From Tritrichomonas foetus (Eukaryota; Parabasalia; Tritrichomonadida; Tritrichomonadidae): DNA of 64,000 nucleotides. Location: positions 107,445 through 171,444 of the forward strand of contig MLAK01000217.1 of the NCBI GenBank assembly GCA_001839685.1, written 5' to 3'. Under the pieces are notes generated by a model. It was not told the origin of the DNA and did no database searches. It saw nothing but the letters and a program-made list of their open reading frames with translations. The translations under genes were made by a program, and so were the position numbers. Positions 1 to 10,242 of this stretch are shown piece by piece; position 1 is the stretch's first letter, and each line of letters opens with the position of its first letter.

Positions 1-951
1 TTACAACTTGCTGATTTCTGAGAAATCGAATGCTCCATTCATTAGTTTCCTCTTCTTCAATTCAAGTGACATCGCTTGGTTCTCTTGAAACAGCAAAGAT
101 ATTTCATTCTCCAGTTGGCGAATAATTTCTAGCTCTGACTCATCTGCGTCACCAATTCCGAACCGCTGGGATGCCCTTTTTGCCTCAATTTCCCTTTCTT
201 TTGCTTTGACTGAAGTTTCTGCCCTGTTCAATTGGTATCTAAGGTCGTCCAGTCTCTTCTGGTCAATTTCTTTCTTTTGTTCTGCATCTTGGAGCTTTTC
301 CATCAAGCTTTCGGCGATATCCTTTTTCTCCTTCATTGAATTTTCGATTTCTTGATTTTCTTCAATAACGTCATCGAATTTGTTGCTTTGCTGTTCAATT
401 TTTGTCCGAATTTGTGAAATCTGCTGCGAAATTTGTTTCTGTTTTTGGCGGTATTTATGATCGGTGTCTAGCCTTCTTTGTCTCGATTGTTTTATTTCTT
501 CGTTGGCGACTGCCTCTGCCTTTGAAATCTTGTCTCGAAGAACCGAATTTTCGTCTGTTAATTGTTGTCGAATCATCGAACTTGCGCGCGATCTGGCATC
601 CAGGACATCGAGGAGATCAGAAATTGCATTGTCTATCGTTGACTGAGGTCCTCTCGGATTCGGACTGGTTTCTTTGATGTGGCCATTTAATGAAGATAAA
701 ACGAAGTCGTTTAAACTATTATTCTCGTTAAGGCCTCTCTTCAAGTCTTCTAATTTCTTCATCAGCTCGCGATTTTCAAGGACGACGTTCTTTAAATGAG
801 ATTGGATATCGGGAATTTGTTGTGTTTGAGAGAAAATGTTTCTTTTGATTCCTTGAAAACGTTGAAGGATTGCTCCATCATTGAGACATCCGATTATTTT
901 TTCTGCAACTTCGAGACATTTGGCCTCTGGATCAAAAGAATCATCATTCAT
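1..951 (-). CDS. Coiled-coil protein, 316 aa
   Basis: The reading frame is complete: ATG at 951 and TAA at the first three bases of the window. From about residue 50 to 300 the protein is rich in Glu, Gln, Lys and Arg with heptad-like spacing, typical of a long coiled coil; no catalytic domain or membrane segment is visible. Such proteins in trichomonads are often cytoskeletal or vesicle-tethering, but that is only inference. Upstream of the ATG lies an AACGG motif (minus strand, 965 to 961). The function is unknown to me. Confidence 0.8.
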   Translation of the reverse strand: MNDDSFDPEAKCLEVAEKIIGCLNDGAILQRFQGIKRNIFSQTQQIPDIQSHLKNVVLENRELMKKLEDLKRGLNENNSLNDFVLSSLNGHIKETSPNPRGPQSTIDNAISDLLDVLDARSRASSMIRQQLTDENSVLRDKISKAEAVANEEIKQSRQRRLDTDHKYRQKQKQISQQISQIRTKIEQQSNKFDDVIEENQEIENSMKEKKDIAESLMEKLQDAEQKKEIDQKRLDDLRYQLNRAETSVKAKEREIEAKRASQRFGIGDADESELEIIRQLENEISLLFQENQAMSLELKKRKLMNGAFDFSEISKL

Positions 952-1438
952 TGAGTGATACCGTTTATTATAATTCTGGATACTAAACGGCCTCTTCGCG
1001 AAAAATGTCTAAAAATATATTTTGAGTGTCAGATCTTCTTTTTCTTTGTTTTTAGCATTTAGAATTTTTTTACTTATGAATCAATCTAAAATATCCTGGA
1101 AATATTTATATCATGATATCTTTGTCTCTTCTTGCAACTATGTCAGCAAACCATTTAATCCCTCTTTAATCATTGTCTAAATGAAAAGAAAGAATCAAAT
1201 GAAATTTTTTATTATAGATATATTGTGTTGTATAAATATAATTAGAAATAGTGACACTGTCTAAGAGATATAAATGATTGAAATGCAATGAAGAAGGATA
1301 ATTTGATATTATGAAAATCTACAACTATCCAAAAAAGTGATGTGATATGATATATCCTATCGTTTAATAAACGTGCATTATCTTTTCTCGAAAAAATAAA
1401 ACGGACGAAAAGTGGCTTCATATACACGTTATTTAAAA
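952..1438. other. Divergent intergenic region
   Basis: AT-rich spacer between two divergent genes. It must hold both promoters. AACGG occurs near both ends, 10 nt before the left ATG and at 1400-1404 before the right one. No RNA gene or repeat was recognised. Confidence 0.5.
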
Positions 1439-4090
1439 ATGGCGAGTTCTTGCGTATATTCTTTTTCAGAGTACGATCAAGCAGTTAGCACTCTTGGTGC
1501 TGATAACATCGAATCATCATTCGGCCAAAAAGCTGTAATGCTTTGCGATTTAATTAAAAATGGATTTCCTGTTCCACCTGGTTTTGTTGTTACTTCAGAT
1601 GCCTGCAAAGACTACTTTTCACAGGAGACGCCAGAAATCACCGAAGAAGTCTGGAACCAAATTTCAGAACATGTGAAAAAATTGGAAGAGCAAACAGGCA
1701 AAAAATACGGTGGTGAAAATCCGCTTTTCTTAAGTATTCGTCCTTCTCCGCCTGTTGCAATGCCCAAAATTCTCGAGACAGCATCGCTTATCGGAAATAC
1801 ACAAGAATCGATTGCCGTTTTAGCCTCAAAATCGGAAGATCCAAAAGCCGTTTGGACTGCTTATATCGACGGTATTAAAAACTACGGAACAACAGTATCA
1901 AATATTCCAGCCGAGAAATTTGATGAGGCCGTAAATACCGTTAAAGGTGAAAAAGAAGAACTTGATGTTGAGGATTTTTCCACACTTTCCACAAACTTCA
2001 AAGAAATCATTCAAACTGAAACAGAAAATCCTTATCCAGAAGATCCATTAAATCAACTGAAAGATGCCTTAAAGAAATGTTTTGATTCTTGGAAATCAGA
2101 AAAAGTGACTGAATTTTGCACAGAACATGAAATTGATGAAAATTCTTATCCAGCCTTTTTAATTCAAGCCACAATTCTTGGAAATCGCAAAACAAATACA
2201 GCAACTACTCGTGATCCAATTTCAGGACAAGGTGGTGAAGTCAACTTTGAAGGAATGGAAGATTATCCACAAGCGTCAATTGATCGTCTCCAACAACTTT
2301 TACATGATCTTGATCTTCACTACAAAGAATCTGAGAAAATTGATTTCCAAATTGATGGTGATGATGTTTGGATATGCAAATGTGAAGTGACCAAAAAACC
2401 AGCAGACGCAGAACTTCGTTTCCTTTTGAACTTTGTAAAGGATGGGATATTACCAAAAGCTGATATTTTAAATAAGATCGATATTAACGAATTAGCAAAT
2501 TCAAAGGTCAAAGTTTCAGATGAAGATTTGGAAGCTGCCAAAGATAAAATTTTCATAAAAGCTCATTCTGGAGCCCCTGGATTCTCTACTGCACAAATTG
2601 CTTTGACTGCAGAACGTGCTGCCGAACTCGCTGAAGGTGAACAAGAATATATCTATGTTTGCAAAGTTGCTACTAAAGACGACTATCAAACATTGAGTCA
2701 ATCAAAAGGTGTGATTACAATTGATGGTTCAGAGAACTCATATGCAGCTGCTATTGCTAAGTATATTGGCGTACCAGCAGTCATTGGATGCAAAGGTGTT
2801 GAAATCGATTTAGAAGAAATGGTTCTCAATTTAGGTGATAATCAACTTCGTGAAGGAGATCCAGTCACACTTGATGGAGAACATGGTGTTGTTTATACAG
2901 GAAGCCTTCCATTACAAAAATCTTCACTTTCTGAACAACCCGAAATTTCACAGATTGTTGAATGGGGTGATGAACTCCGTATTGAAAAAAGAAAGAATGG
3001 AGGAAAAGCTTTAATGATTTATGCAACAACCGATAATCCAGATGATGCTGCACGTGCTAGAACAAATGGAGCTGAAGGTGTTGGAATGTGCAATACTGAT
3101 TCTTTACTTCTTGGTGAACGTACTGATATGCTTCAAAGATTAATTATTGGTCATGATGAAGAAGAAGATCGTGATGCAACACGCCAAGAACTTGAAGATC
3201 AAATGAACGGTGAAATTGGTGCGTTATTTGAATCAATGAATGGTTATCCAGTTGTTTTAAGATTAAGTGATCCACAAATCAAAGAATATCTTCCAGATGT
3301 TCTTGAACTTATCGATGATTTAACTGTTGCACGATTTAAGAAAGCCAAAGGTGAAGAAATTGAAGAAGAAGAACTTCATGAAAAAGAAGTAACTTTAGAT
3401 ACAGTTAAAAAATTCCACGATTTCAATCCACTTGTTGGAATTCGTGGAATTCGTCTTTCTCTTCAAATTCCAGGACTTCTTCGTGCTCAAATTCGTGCTG
3501 TTGTTGAATCTGTTTTGGCTACAGCCGATAAAGATTTGGAAGCAATGCCATACATTGCATTACCATTTGTTACTTGTGCTGCAGAAGTTGATGCAGTTAA
3601 ACCAATTTTAGAACAGGCAATTGAGAAAATCTCGAAGGAACATGAAAGTGAAACAGAAATACATCCACAATTTAAACTTGCTGCAATGATTGAAGTTCCA
3701 AGAGCTGCACTTATTACAGACCAACTTGCAAAACGTTGTGATGCACTCATATTTAATACAGATATTCTCACACAACAAGCTTATGGAATTGATGTTGCTG
3801 AAGCAGAACCAACATTCTTACCACAATATGCACTTATGGATATATTTAATGGTTCACCAATAAATGAACTCGATGTTGATGGAATTGCTAATCTCCTCGA
3901 GATTGGTATTAAGAAGGCTAAAGAAGCTAATCCAGATGTTGTTGTTGGTGTTGCTGGAAAGCATTGTTCATCACCAGAAGCAGTTCAATTGTTCCATAAA
4001 TTAGGATTCGACTTTGTATCATGCTCTGTTGACTCACTTTCAGTTGTGAGACTTGCAGCAGCAAAGGCGGTCATTGCTGATGAAGCATAA
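1439..4090 (+). CDS. Pyruvate, phosphate dikinase homologue with degenerate active sites
   Basis: The 883-residue protein has the length and domain order of PPDK (PEP/pyruvate interconversion in glycolysis): N-terminal nucleotide-binding domain (about 1-340), swivelling phosphohistidine domain (about 370-500) and C-terminal PEP-binding barrel (about 520-883). Family landmarks remain, such as GFPVPPGF (42-49), LRLSDP (607-612), IEVPRAAL (751-758) and LAAAKA (872-877). The catalytic residues do not: the phosphohistidine motif (TSHAA) reads NSYAA with Tyr435; the acid/base Cys motif (CGEH) reads AGKH with Ala839; the PEP-binding CRTEH motif reads CNTDS; the FGTNDLTQ motif is FNTDILTQ; and the glycine-rich NAQGEDVV stretch is missing near 262-275. 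I infer a non-catalytic paralogue. I chose the ATG at 1439; the frame is open to a GTG at 1412. The stop runs into TAAAT. Confidence 0.85.
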   Translation: MASSCVYSFSEYDQAVSTLGADNIESSFGQKAVMLCDLIKNGFPVPPGFVVTSDACKDYFSQETPEITEEVWNQISEHVKKLEEQTGKKYGGENPLFLSIRPSPPVAMPKILETASLIGNTQESIAVLASKSEDPKAVWTAYIDGIKNYGTTVSNIPAEKFDEAVNTVKGEKEELDVEDFSTLSTNFKEIIQTETENPYPEDPLNQLKDALKKCFDSWKSEKVTEFCTEHEIDENSYPAFLIQATILGNRKTNTATTRDPISGQGGEVNFEGMEDYPQASIDRLQQLLHDLDLHYKESEKIDFQIDGDDVWICKCEVTKKPADAELRFLLNFVKDGILPKADILNKIDINELANSKVKVSDEDLEAAKDKIFIKAHSGAPGFSTAQIALTAERAAELAEGEQEYIYVCKVATKDDYQTLSQSKGVITIDGSENSYAAAIAKYIGVPAVIGCKGVEIDLEEMVLNLGDNQLREGDPVTLDGEHGVVYTGSLPLQKSSLSEQPEISQIVEWGDELRIEKRKNGGKALMIYATTDNPDDAARARTNGAEGVGMCNTDSLLLGERTDMLQRLIIGHDEEEDRDATRQELEDQMNGEIGALFESMNGYPVVLRLSDPQIKEYLPDVLELIDDLTVARFKKAKGEEIEEEELHEKEVTLDTVKKFHDFNPLVGIRGIRLSLQIPGLLRAQIRAVVESVLATADKDLEAMPYIALPFVTCAAEVDAVKPILEQAIEKISKEHESETEIHPQFKLAAMIEVPRAALITDQLAKRCDALIFNTDILTQQAYGIDVAEAEPTFLPQYALMDIFNGSPINELDVDGIANLLEIGIKKAKEANPDVVVGVAGKHCSSPEAVQLFHKLGFDFVSCSVDSLSVVRLAAAKAVIADEA

Positions 4091-4314
4091 ATATTTTTTA
4101 TTATTTTTATATCCAAAAATTATATTGATTTTGATTGATAAACGTTGATCGAAAACTGTTCCAATCGTTTTTTCTGTTTTTCTGTTCTTTTTCTTCCTTT
4201 TCATTTCATTTTTATTTGTTTCATGATGTTTTTCAAGAATGAATGATAAAAATAAAATGTAATTTGTTTTAAAAATTAACATTTAATTTACATTAAAACA
4301 ATAATGTTTACAAT

Positions 4315-5391
4315 TTACTCAGGCGCTTTTTGATATTTACTTTCTTCTGATGCAGGATGTGGTGGATAAAGCAAAAGTACATTTTGTATCCAATTATTAA
4401 AAACATCATTTTCTTTCACCAATTTTGCAATGTGCGGGAAAAGTACTTCTTTTTTCCATTTTTCGATTTCACCTCTGACATTTCCAAATTCGACGTCTTT
4501 ATCTGAGCCTTCAAAGTCTTTTCTTTTTCTTGCTGCGCTCATAAAACCTGGATATTCCACCTTATCCAAAAATAGGCCTTCACCAGGAAGTCTAGCAAGC
4601 GCCCATTTTTCTGCGGAAAAAGTTCTTTCAAGTTGCTCAATTGTGAGAACTTTATAAGAAACTGCTAAAACAGTCGCGATCATTTTTCGAATTTGGTTAA
4701 TCATAAAAGACTTCCCTCTAATGAGCCACAAAACATATTTTTCACCAGAAATTTCAAAAGGTTCAGAAATATCAAAATCAGTGATAGTTCGAATGGCAGA
4801 AGGATTATTGAATGACACTTTTCGAGTATAATTGTGGAAATTTTTATCACCAATAAATAAAGGCAAAACTTTTTCTTTGATGTCATTCAAATTTGAATCC
4901 CTAAAAGCCGATAAAGGCATTAAATAATGATATTTCCTATATTCTGCATATTTCTGTGCATTAAATTGATTTCCAACAGAAATTACTGATCTAAACCAAA
5001 TATTTGAAGGAAACTCATTTTTGGAATTGAGAAGATTCAAAACCTGATGGAGTTTCATCCCTGGTGGGAAATGTGAATTGAAACTTACTACTTGGGCTGC
5101 TGAATGAACCCCTGCATCTGTTCTGGAAGCTTGACTCCAACGAATTTTGGATAAATATTTAATCATGTCGGGATCGATGAGATCTGAATCAACAATAACT
5201 TTGAGTAAATCACGCTCAATTGTTTTCTGATCTAAGTTTTGTTGAAGTCCATGATATCCAGTGCCTATGTATGAATAGCATATAACGATAGGAACTGCAG
5301 TTTGGCCTGTGTAATCATATGACTTGTTTTCAATTGTTGATTGCTCTTCCTCCTCATCTACTTTGTTTGGGACCGAGAAAAACCCACCCAT
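4315..5391 (-). CDS. tRNA pseudouridine synthase, TruA/PUS1 family
   Basis: The 358-residue protein converts uridine to pseudouridine in tRNA, judged by family. It shows the TruA start (YSYIGTGYHGLQQN, about 39-52), the catalytic-Asp signature SRTDAGVHS with Asp92, a YRKYHYLMP strand, and the late motif FMINQIRKMIA that closes the active site. It resembles eukaryotic PUS1-type enzymes in length; which tRNA position is modified cannot be told. The 5' end is divergent from the BTB-like gene at 5548, across a short repeat-filled spacer. The stop reads TAAAT, giving a likely poly(A) signal overlap. Confidence 0.85.
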   Translation of the reverse strand: MGGFFSVPNKVDEEEEQSTIENKSYDYTGQTAVPIVICYSYIGTGYHGLQQNLDQKTIERDLLKVIVDSDLIDPDMIKYLSKIRWSQASRTDAGVHSAAQVVSFNSHFPPGMKLHQVLNLLNSKNEFPSNIWFRSVISVGNQFNAQKYAEYRKYHYLMPLSAFRDSNLNDIKEKVLPLFIGDKNFHNYTRKVSFNNPSAIRTITDFDISEPFEISGEKYVLWLIRGKSFMINQIRKMIATVLAVSYKVLTIEQLERTFSAEKWALARLPGEGLFLDKVEYPGFMSAARKRKDFEGSDKDVEFGNVRGEIEKWKKEVLFPHIAKLVKENDVFNNWIQNVLLLYPPHPASEESKYQKAPE

Positions 5392-5410
5392 TCTAACTAA
5401 GAATATTCAA

Positions 5411-5520
5411 TTGATATATGGTTGTAGTATTGAGTTCATATATGGCTATACTATTGACGGCATATATGATTATTTATTGACTATATATATGGTAGTATTA
5501 TTGAGTCTATATTTGGCTGA
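5411..5520. repeat. Imperfect ~24-bp tandem repeat in divergent promoter
   Basis: Units beginning with TTGA start at 5411, 5430, 5454, 5477 and 5501, each followed by a TATATGG- or TATATTTGG-like core. They fill most of the 156-bp spacer between two divergent genes. Confidence 0.6.
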
Positions 5521-5547
5521 ATGCAAAGGTGACTTCCTCCCAAAAAG

Positions 5548-6933
5548 ATGAAGCAAGGAAATCTGAGCGAAATTCGAGGATTTCCTGCTTTCCAAAATTT
5601 CATGCTGATTCATCGTGGGAAGGAATATCCAATCAACAAATTTTTATTGACAAGCATTTCGACCGAATTTTATAAATTTTATCTTCAAAACCCCAACGCG
5701 TATGAATACCAAGTTCCACCAGTGCAAGGAAATTTAGGATTGTTTATTGATCTTCTTTACGGTGCTGAAGTCGACATTGATGATGGGAATTGCCTATTTT
5801 TAAATTTTATTGCCAAGTTTTTTCATATTGCAAAGCTTATTGATGCAACTGAAAGGGTAATCAAAAGAAGTGAAAAGTTATGTCCCAATTTCCTCCAGCG
5901 AAAAGTCGAATTTATTTCAAATTTATATGATAACAAAATTGATATCACTGATCAACTTCCTTTGCTGGTTGAAAAATACAAAGAAATATTTAATTTCCCA
6001 AATATTACTGATTTTTCACCAGATTTTTTATTGATGATCTTTTCTGAAATTGATGATGAAGATTTTAAAATAAATCAAATTTTTCAATTGATTCATTTCA
6101 ACAACAACAAATTCAGTTCTTTATTAAATTCATTCAACTATCTATTTTCTGATAAAGAAACACATATTCAATTTCTGAATAATTGTGATATCGATTTTAA
6201 TTTGATTCGCGGAAATATTATTCCATTACTCAGCCTTGGAATTTCGCAGGTGAAGAAACATGTTGTAATGATCTTTCCATCTGAAAACCAAGAGAACAAA
6301 TCAGAAATGAAAGGAATTATTCATTTTCTTTTAAAAGAAAACCAAAATCGAATCTATTCATTGCTCCATTTAGCAGCTTCTTCATTTTTCAATTATAATT
6401 TCAATGTTGACAAAATCATGCATATAGATGATGAATACTCATATTATTCAAGTGCTGATGGTTCTGATCAATGGATTATAATTCATTTTCTAAAAGGAAA
6501 AATTCAACTATCGCATTACTCTTTACGTGGATGGAAGAATTGTCGAAATGGAGTATATCCAATCTCTTGGTCTGTTTCCATCGCAGATGAAAGTGATATA
6601 AAACCTAACAGTCAAATTGGCAAAAAAATTAACAATCAGCCAAGCATCCCAAATGGCAATGATAATGATTTTTTGGAAGAAAATAATATAGAAAAAGGAA
6701 ATCATCAAAACAGAAAAAGGAAATATAATTATGATACCATTCATTGGATTGATGTTGACAACCATGAAAATGATCACTCATTGCGAAATGGAGTTGGAAC
6801 TTTCACAGTGAATTTTGATGCTCCACTAACTTCGTGTATTAAAATTCACCAACGTGAATGTGGACATCCAACTAATAAAAGGTTTGTTCTTTCTGCTATG
6901 GAATTGTACGGAACTTACATCAAAGATGATTAA
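5548..6933 (+). CDS. BTB-like protein with C-terminal discoidin-like domain
   Basis: The 461-residue protein begins with a divergent BTB/POZ-like fold (about 15-110: a strand-rich start, then NKFLLTSISTEFYKFYL in place of the usual His-rich 'all-or-shell' helix), followed by a helical BACK-like stretch. The C-terminal 170 residues (from about 290) look like an F5/8-type-C galactose-binding fold: a WIIIHFLKGKIQLSHYSLRG block, a W-containing centre and a final SAMELYGTY strand. An Asn/Lys-rich insert interrupts this domain near 355-400. Trichomonads have large families of this architecture, probably protein-interaction adaptors. A second member lies at 58671-59951 in this window. Confidence 0.75.
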   Translation: MKQGNLSEIRGFPAFQNFMLIHRGKEYPINKFLLTSISTEFYKFYLQNPNAYEYQVPPVQGNLGLFIDLLYGAEVDIDDGNCLFLNFIAKFFHIAKLIDATERVIKRSEKLCPNFLQRKVEFISNLYDNKIDITDQLPLLVEKYKEIFNFPNITDFSPDFLLMIFSEIDDEDFKINQIFQLIHFNNNKFSSLLNSFNYLFSDKETHIQFLNNCDIDFNLIRGNIIPLLSLGISQVKKHVVMIFPSENQENKSEMKGIIHFLLKENQNRIYSLLHLAASSFFNYNFNVDKIMHIDDEYSYYSSADGSDQWIIIHFLKGKIQLSHYSLRGWKNCRNGVYPISWSVSIADESDIKPNSQIGKKINNQPSIPNGNDNDFLEENNIEKGNHQNRKRKYNYDTIHWIDVDNHENDHSLRNGVGTFTVNFDAPLTSCIKIHQRECGHPTNKRFVLSAMELYGTYIKDD

Positions 6934-7311
6934 TTCTCCATTTATAATGATAACTGTGTTTTTATATAGAATTGTTATGTTAATAAAAATTTACTGTCGG
7001 GAATTCTCTTTTCGTTAATAAGATACTATTAAAGATTTATTAAATAGATGAAACATGATTCATGACTTCTTGAAGATTTTTCCAATGAATTCACTCGTCA
7101 TTACACATTTCCTTTACAAGGTAAGATCAAGATTATCAGCAAAATTCGCATTTATGTCATCTCTTATTTTCTAATTCATTAAAATCTCGAGACAAAGACA
7201 AACAAGTTATGTTTGATATCAGTTCACTTTTTTGGCTTTTTGAATATCAATTCTTCTTTATATGTGGTCATTCAAAAATTATTAAAGCTCTATCAAAAAG
7301 TGGCTTTTGGA
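6934..7311 (+). other. Intergenic spacer, no gene seen
   Basis: About 380 bases of AT-rich sequence between two genes on the same strand. The frame of the downstream gene stays open back to 7213 through a TTG, but contains no ATG before 7312. No repeat or RNA recognised. Confidence 0.5.
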
Positions 7312-8310
7312 ATGTCCACATCTGACTCTGATGTAGTTTTGGACGAAGTAACACCCAAAAATCAAAATCAGCCGCAGTACAGTGGAGCTTTTGCATTCTT
7401 AAATCAAATGAATTCAAATAAAACGAAAAAAGAATTGGACGATATTCCATCATCACAAATTTTGCCAATTGATTCACTTCCTTTATCAACATTGAAAGCA
7501 ATCGATCCAGAACAACTTTGCATTTTCTATCAAAAAGATCCAAAAAAATCGCCCCTATTGTTCGGCCCGCTCTCAATGGATTCTGAGGCCGAATCGTTTT
7601 ATGGCGACTTCGAAGTAAGTCCTGATGTCATCAGCGCCACAAAAAGTGGATACAAGGCGATCTTATTCTGCCTGCTAAATGACGAGCCCACTTGGCCTGT
7701 CTTTTTCAATGGTTTCATTAATAACCATAAAGTTGAAAGGCCAAATTTACGTTTTACTCCATCCTCTCAATATTTTTGGATCGACGTCACAAAGTTTTTA
7801 GTAAAACATAAAAATTCTATTCAAATTACAGCAAAAACTGAAATTCCTGGTCAATATATTTACGTTGTTCGACTTTTTTATGCACCCACTGATTTTAATT
7901 GTGTGGTGGAAATCAGCCGTCGACCACATTTCAATTTTTCTGATTGGTCGCGTATCTATAAGCAAACAATTATTGACAATGATGATGTTGACACAAAATC
8001 ATTCATTCTATCATTGATTTGCCCGCTTGGACTAATTCGAATAAGTGAACCAGTCCGTGGAAATTTTTGCCAGCATCTTCTTTGTTTTGATTTGACTGTT
8101 TATTTGAAGTATGTGCGAGATTGTGGGAAATGGAACTGCCCAATTTGTGACCAAGAATGTCTTTTCGACTCTATAAGAATCGATGAGTTTGTTTTGGGTA
8201 TTTTGAAAAGTGTTCCAGATAACTGTGAATCTGTGGAAATTGAAGAAAATGGTGAATATAAGCCTTATAAATTTTCCAACAGTGAATATGACTATGATGA
8301 TGATGATTAA
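7312..8310 (+). CDS. SP-RING (MIZ) zinc-finger protein, PIAS-like SUMO ligase candidate
   Basis: The 332-residue protein carries an SP-RING: ICPLGLIRI at about 236-244, then Cys253, His255 and Cys258, then WNCPICD with Cys276 and Cys279. SP-RING proteins are SUMO E3 ligases (PIAS/Siz) that contact the SUMO-charged E2. Residues 100-200 would be the place of a PINIT domain; the sequence fits loosely. The tail is acidic (SEYDYDDDD), preceded by VEIEENG, which could bind SUMO. No SAP domain is visible at the N-terminus, so this is a short PIAS-like form. The start is the ATG at 7312; stop TAAAT. Confidence 0.75.
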   Translation: MSTSDSDVVLDEVTPKNQNQPQYSGAFAFLNQMNSNKTKKELDDIPSSQILPIDSLPLSTLKAIDPEQLCIFYQKDPKKSPLLFGPLSMDSEAESFYGDFEVSPDVISATKSGYKAILFCLLNDEPTWPVFFNGFINNHKVERPNLRFTPSSQYFWIDVTKFLVKHKNSIQITAKTEIPGQYIYVVRLFYAPTDFNCVVEISRRPHFNFSDWSRIYKQTIIDNDDVDTKSFILSLICPLGLIRISEPVRGNFCQHLLCFDLTVYLKYVRDCGKWNCPICDQECLFDSIRIDEFVLGILKSVPDNCESVEIEENGEYKPYKFSNSEYDYDDDD

Positions 8311-8602
8311 ATATGTTTTTAAAATGTGTATGAAAGACTAAAGATATTTATACTAAGCTTTTTTGTTTTTACTCCTTCGATTTGTATTTGTAAAAAACTT
8401 CAATTTTTTATTTCTAATCAAATTACTGAAAAGGAAAAGCTTAAGGTATATGCTGTCTGAAAGACAAGATCATTTAAATTAAGAAAATTAAAAAGAAAAA
8501 TGATTAGTTTTCGTTTTTATTTTTACCATAATAAAACAAATTATCTAAAATTACACGAAAAATAAAAGCATTAAAATAAGAAAGTAAGATATGTTGATCA
8601 AA

Positions 8603-9904
8603 TTAAAAAACCGATGTAACTTCCCTTTCTGTATCTGTTAATGGAATTTCTCTGCTGCTTGCATCTTCATCAGCTTGAAGAGTTTTCTTGAAAGGTAAAT
8701 TCACGCATAAGAAGAAGATTGTGATTATGTTTGCCATCAAAATATAAAACACATCTGCTGCAAATGAAATTCCAAGCGCTTGGAAAGGAATCCAAAATCT
8801 AATGCAAAGCCTTGCAATATAAATAACTTCCAAAATAGTGAAAGAAAAAGCGGACAGAACAACAACAAAAACTCTTTCAATTTGAAGCGATAAAACTCCA
8901 AAAATTAGCAAACCAAGAATAATCAAATGAGTTACAGCAGAAACCGCATAAATTGGATATTCCAATGAAGATTCTTTAATATAAACCGAAAGAGTGCAAA
9001 GTGGCATTAATTTTGTTACAACAAATTGAGTAACAATTATGATGAATAAAAGTGAAGAAATTACAAAACGTACAACCCATGATGAAAATATTACATGTGG
9101 AAGTTCAACAGTTCTAGCACTGACGAAAAATGTCATTGTCAAGAAAAATGCAATGTGAAAAATTTCTGGAGCCAAATCAAAAATTTGTGAAGAAACTTTT
9201 GGCGTGTAATATTTGAGAATAAGCCATGGGCCATCAACAAGGAAAATAAATAGGCCTAAATAAAAAGTTGCCCAATGATCACCACGAGTTGGTTTCAATC
9301 GACGTGGAACGATAAAGAATAAAACCAAAGCAACTAAAAATGTCATAATTGTGATAACTACAAAAGCGGTTATAGCTATGAAAGATGACTCAGTGACATA
9401 TTTTAATGTGAAGGTGGGATTAAATGTTGGGAAATCTGATTTGATTGAAAAAGCGATTGTTATTGAATTAAATTCAATAAAATTAGCCTCATAAACGCGA
9501 ATTGGGTCGCATCCTTCTGAATTGCATTTTGTTGAATAATTTTGATATTTAATCCCATCGTATTGAGTTGATCCGTCCAAAAGCTGTTGATGAATTGTGG
9601 TGTTGATTTGAAAGTCATATTCCCCTTCTTTTTCGATAATAATGAAAGGCTGGAGATTTATGATTAAAAATGAGGATAGCGAATCTAAATTTTGAATTCG
9701 AACAGGGTCTGTTAAATACGATGATTGATATATTGTCGTTTTAAGTTGCATTGTGCGGGTAACCGTGTTTGGGGGAGCAAAAGAAAAAATAATTGACAAA
9801 AATAAGCCGATCAAAAGAAACATAAAACGAATCAAAGCACCAGCAGTTCTCATCACATCTAATTTTGTCGATACTGTTTCGTCATCTGGAAGTATTGATC
9901 GCAT
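8603..9904 (-). CDS. Polytopic membrane protein, Wntless/TMEM181-like
   Basis: The 433-residue protein has one hydrophobic segment near the N-terminus (about 26-45), a hydrophilic, probably lumenal domain of about 130 residues with N-glycosylation sequons (NTT, NYS) and paired Cys (SEGCDP), and then a cluster of about seven membrane segments between 175 and 410. This layout, with the motif DHWATFYLGLFIFLVDGPW before a membrane helix, recalls the Wntless/TMEM181 seven-helix family that escorts cargo through the secretory pathway. The assignment rests on architecture and a few residues only. The cytosolic tail is short and acidic. Confidence 0.5.
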   Translation of the reverse strand: MRSILPDDETVSTKLDVMRTAGALIRFMFLLIGLFLSIIFSFAPPNTVTRTMQLKTTIYQSSYLTDPVRIQNLDSLSSFLIINLQPFIIIEKEGEYDFQINTTIHQQLLDGSTQYDGIKYQNYSTKCNSEGCDPIRVYEANFIEFNSITIAFSIKSDFPTFNPTFTLKYVTESSFIAITAFVVITIMTFLVALVLFFIVPRRLKPTRGDHWATFYLGLFIFLVDGPWLILKYYTPKVSSQIFDLAPEIFHIAFFLTMTFFVSARTVELPHVIFSSWVVRFVISSLLFIIIVTQFVVTKLMPLCTLSVYIKESSLEYPIYAVSAVTHLIILGLLIFGVLSLQIERVFVVVLSAFSFTILEVIYIARLCIRFWIPFQALGISFAADVFYILMANIITIFFLCVNLPFKKTLQADEDASSREIPLTDTEREVTSVF

Positions 9905-9911
9905 TCAGAAA

Positions 9912-9917
9912 AAATGA
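9912..9917 (-). promoter_or_regulatory. Initiator-like TCATTT
   Basis: TCATTT on the minus strand, A at 9915, 11 nt before the ATG at 9904. It matches the trichomonad initiator consensus TCAYTW and its usual short distance. Confidence 0.5.
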
Positions 9918-10242
9918 TTGAAATGTGGCATGAAAAATATTTTTGATTGATGAAAAGCGCCAATATCGATCCACTTAATCTATAGGTATTTATTTGGTCA
10001 GATACACAGAAAATATGGCTAGATAAACATTAAAAAAGTTGAATTTACGCCCATGTTCATCATGACAAACATACAATATATTTCCAAAAAAAATGTATTA
10101 AAATGTTAAATGAAATGATATTATCTGTTCATTTTGTTACCATTTCCCCTTTTAATCTTAATAATATTTTATCTTATGTTTGGTTTGTTTTTTGTTCCTA
10201 GGAAAGCTAATAAAATGCATTTTGATATAAAAATTAGTAAAT
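9918..10242. other. Intergenic, AT-rich
   Basis: No gene seen. It ends with TATAAAAA at 10224-10231, 12 bases before the structured-RNA candidate; in such AT-rich DNA this may be chance. Confidence 0.4.

Noticed and set aside
1242..1427. 61-codon minus-strand frame in the spacer before the PPDK-like gene
   Set aside because: It overlaps the promoter and start of the PPDK-like gene and its product is a random-looking hydrophobic sequence.
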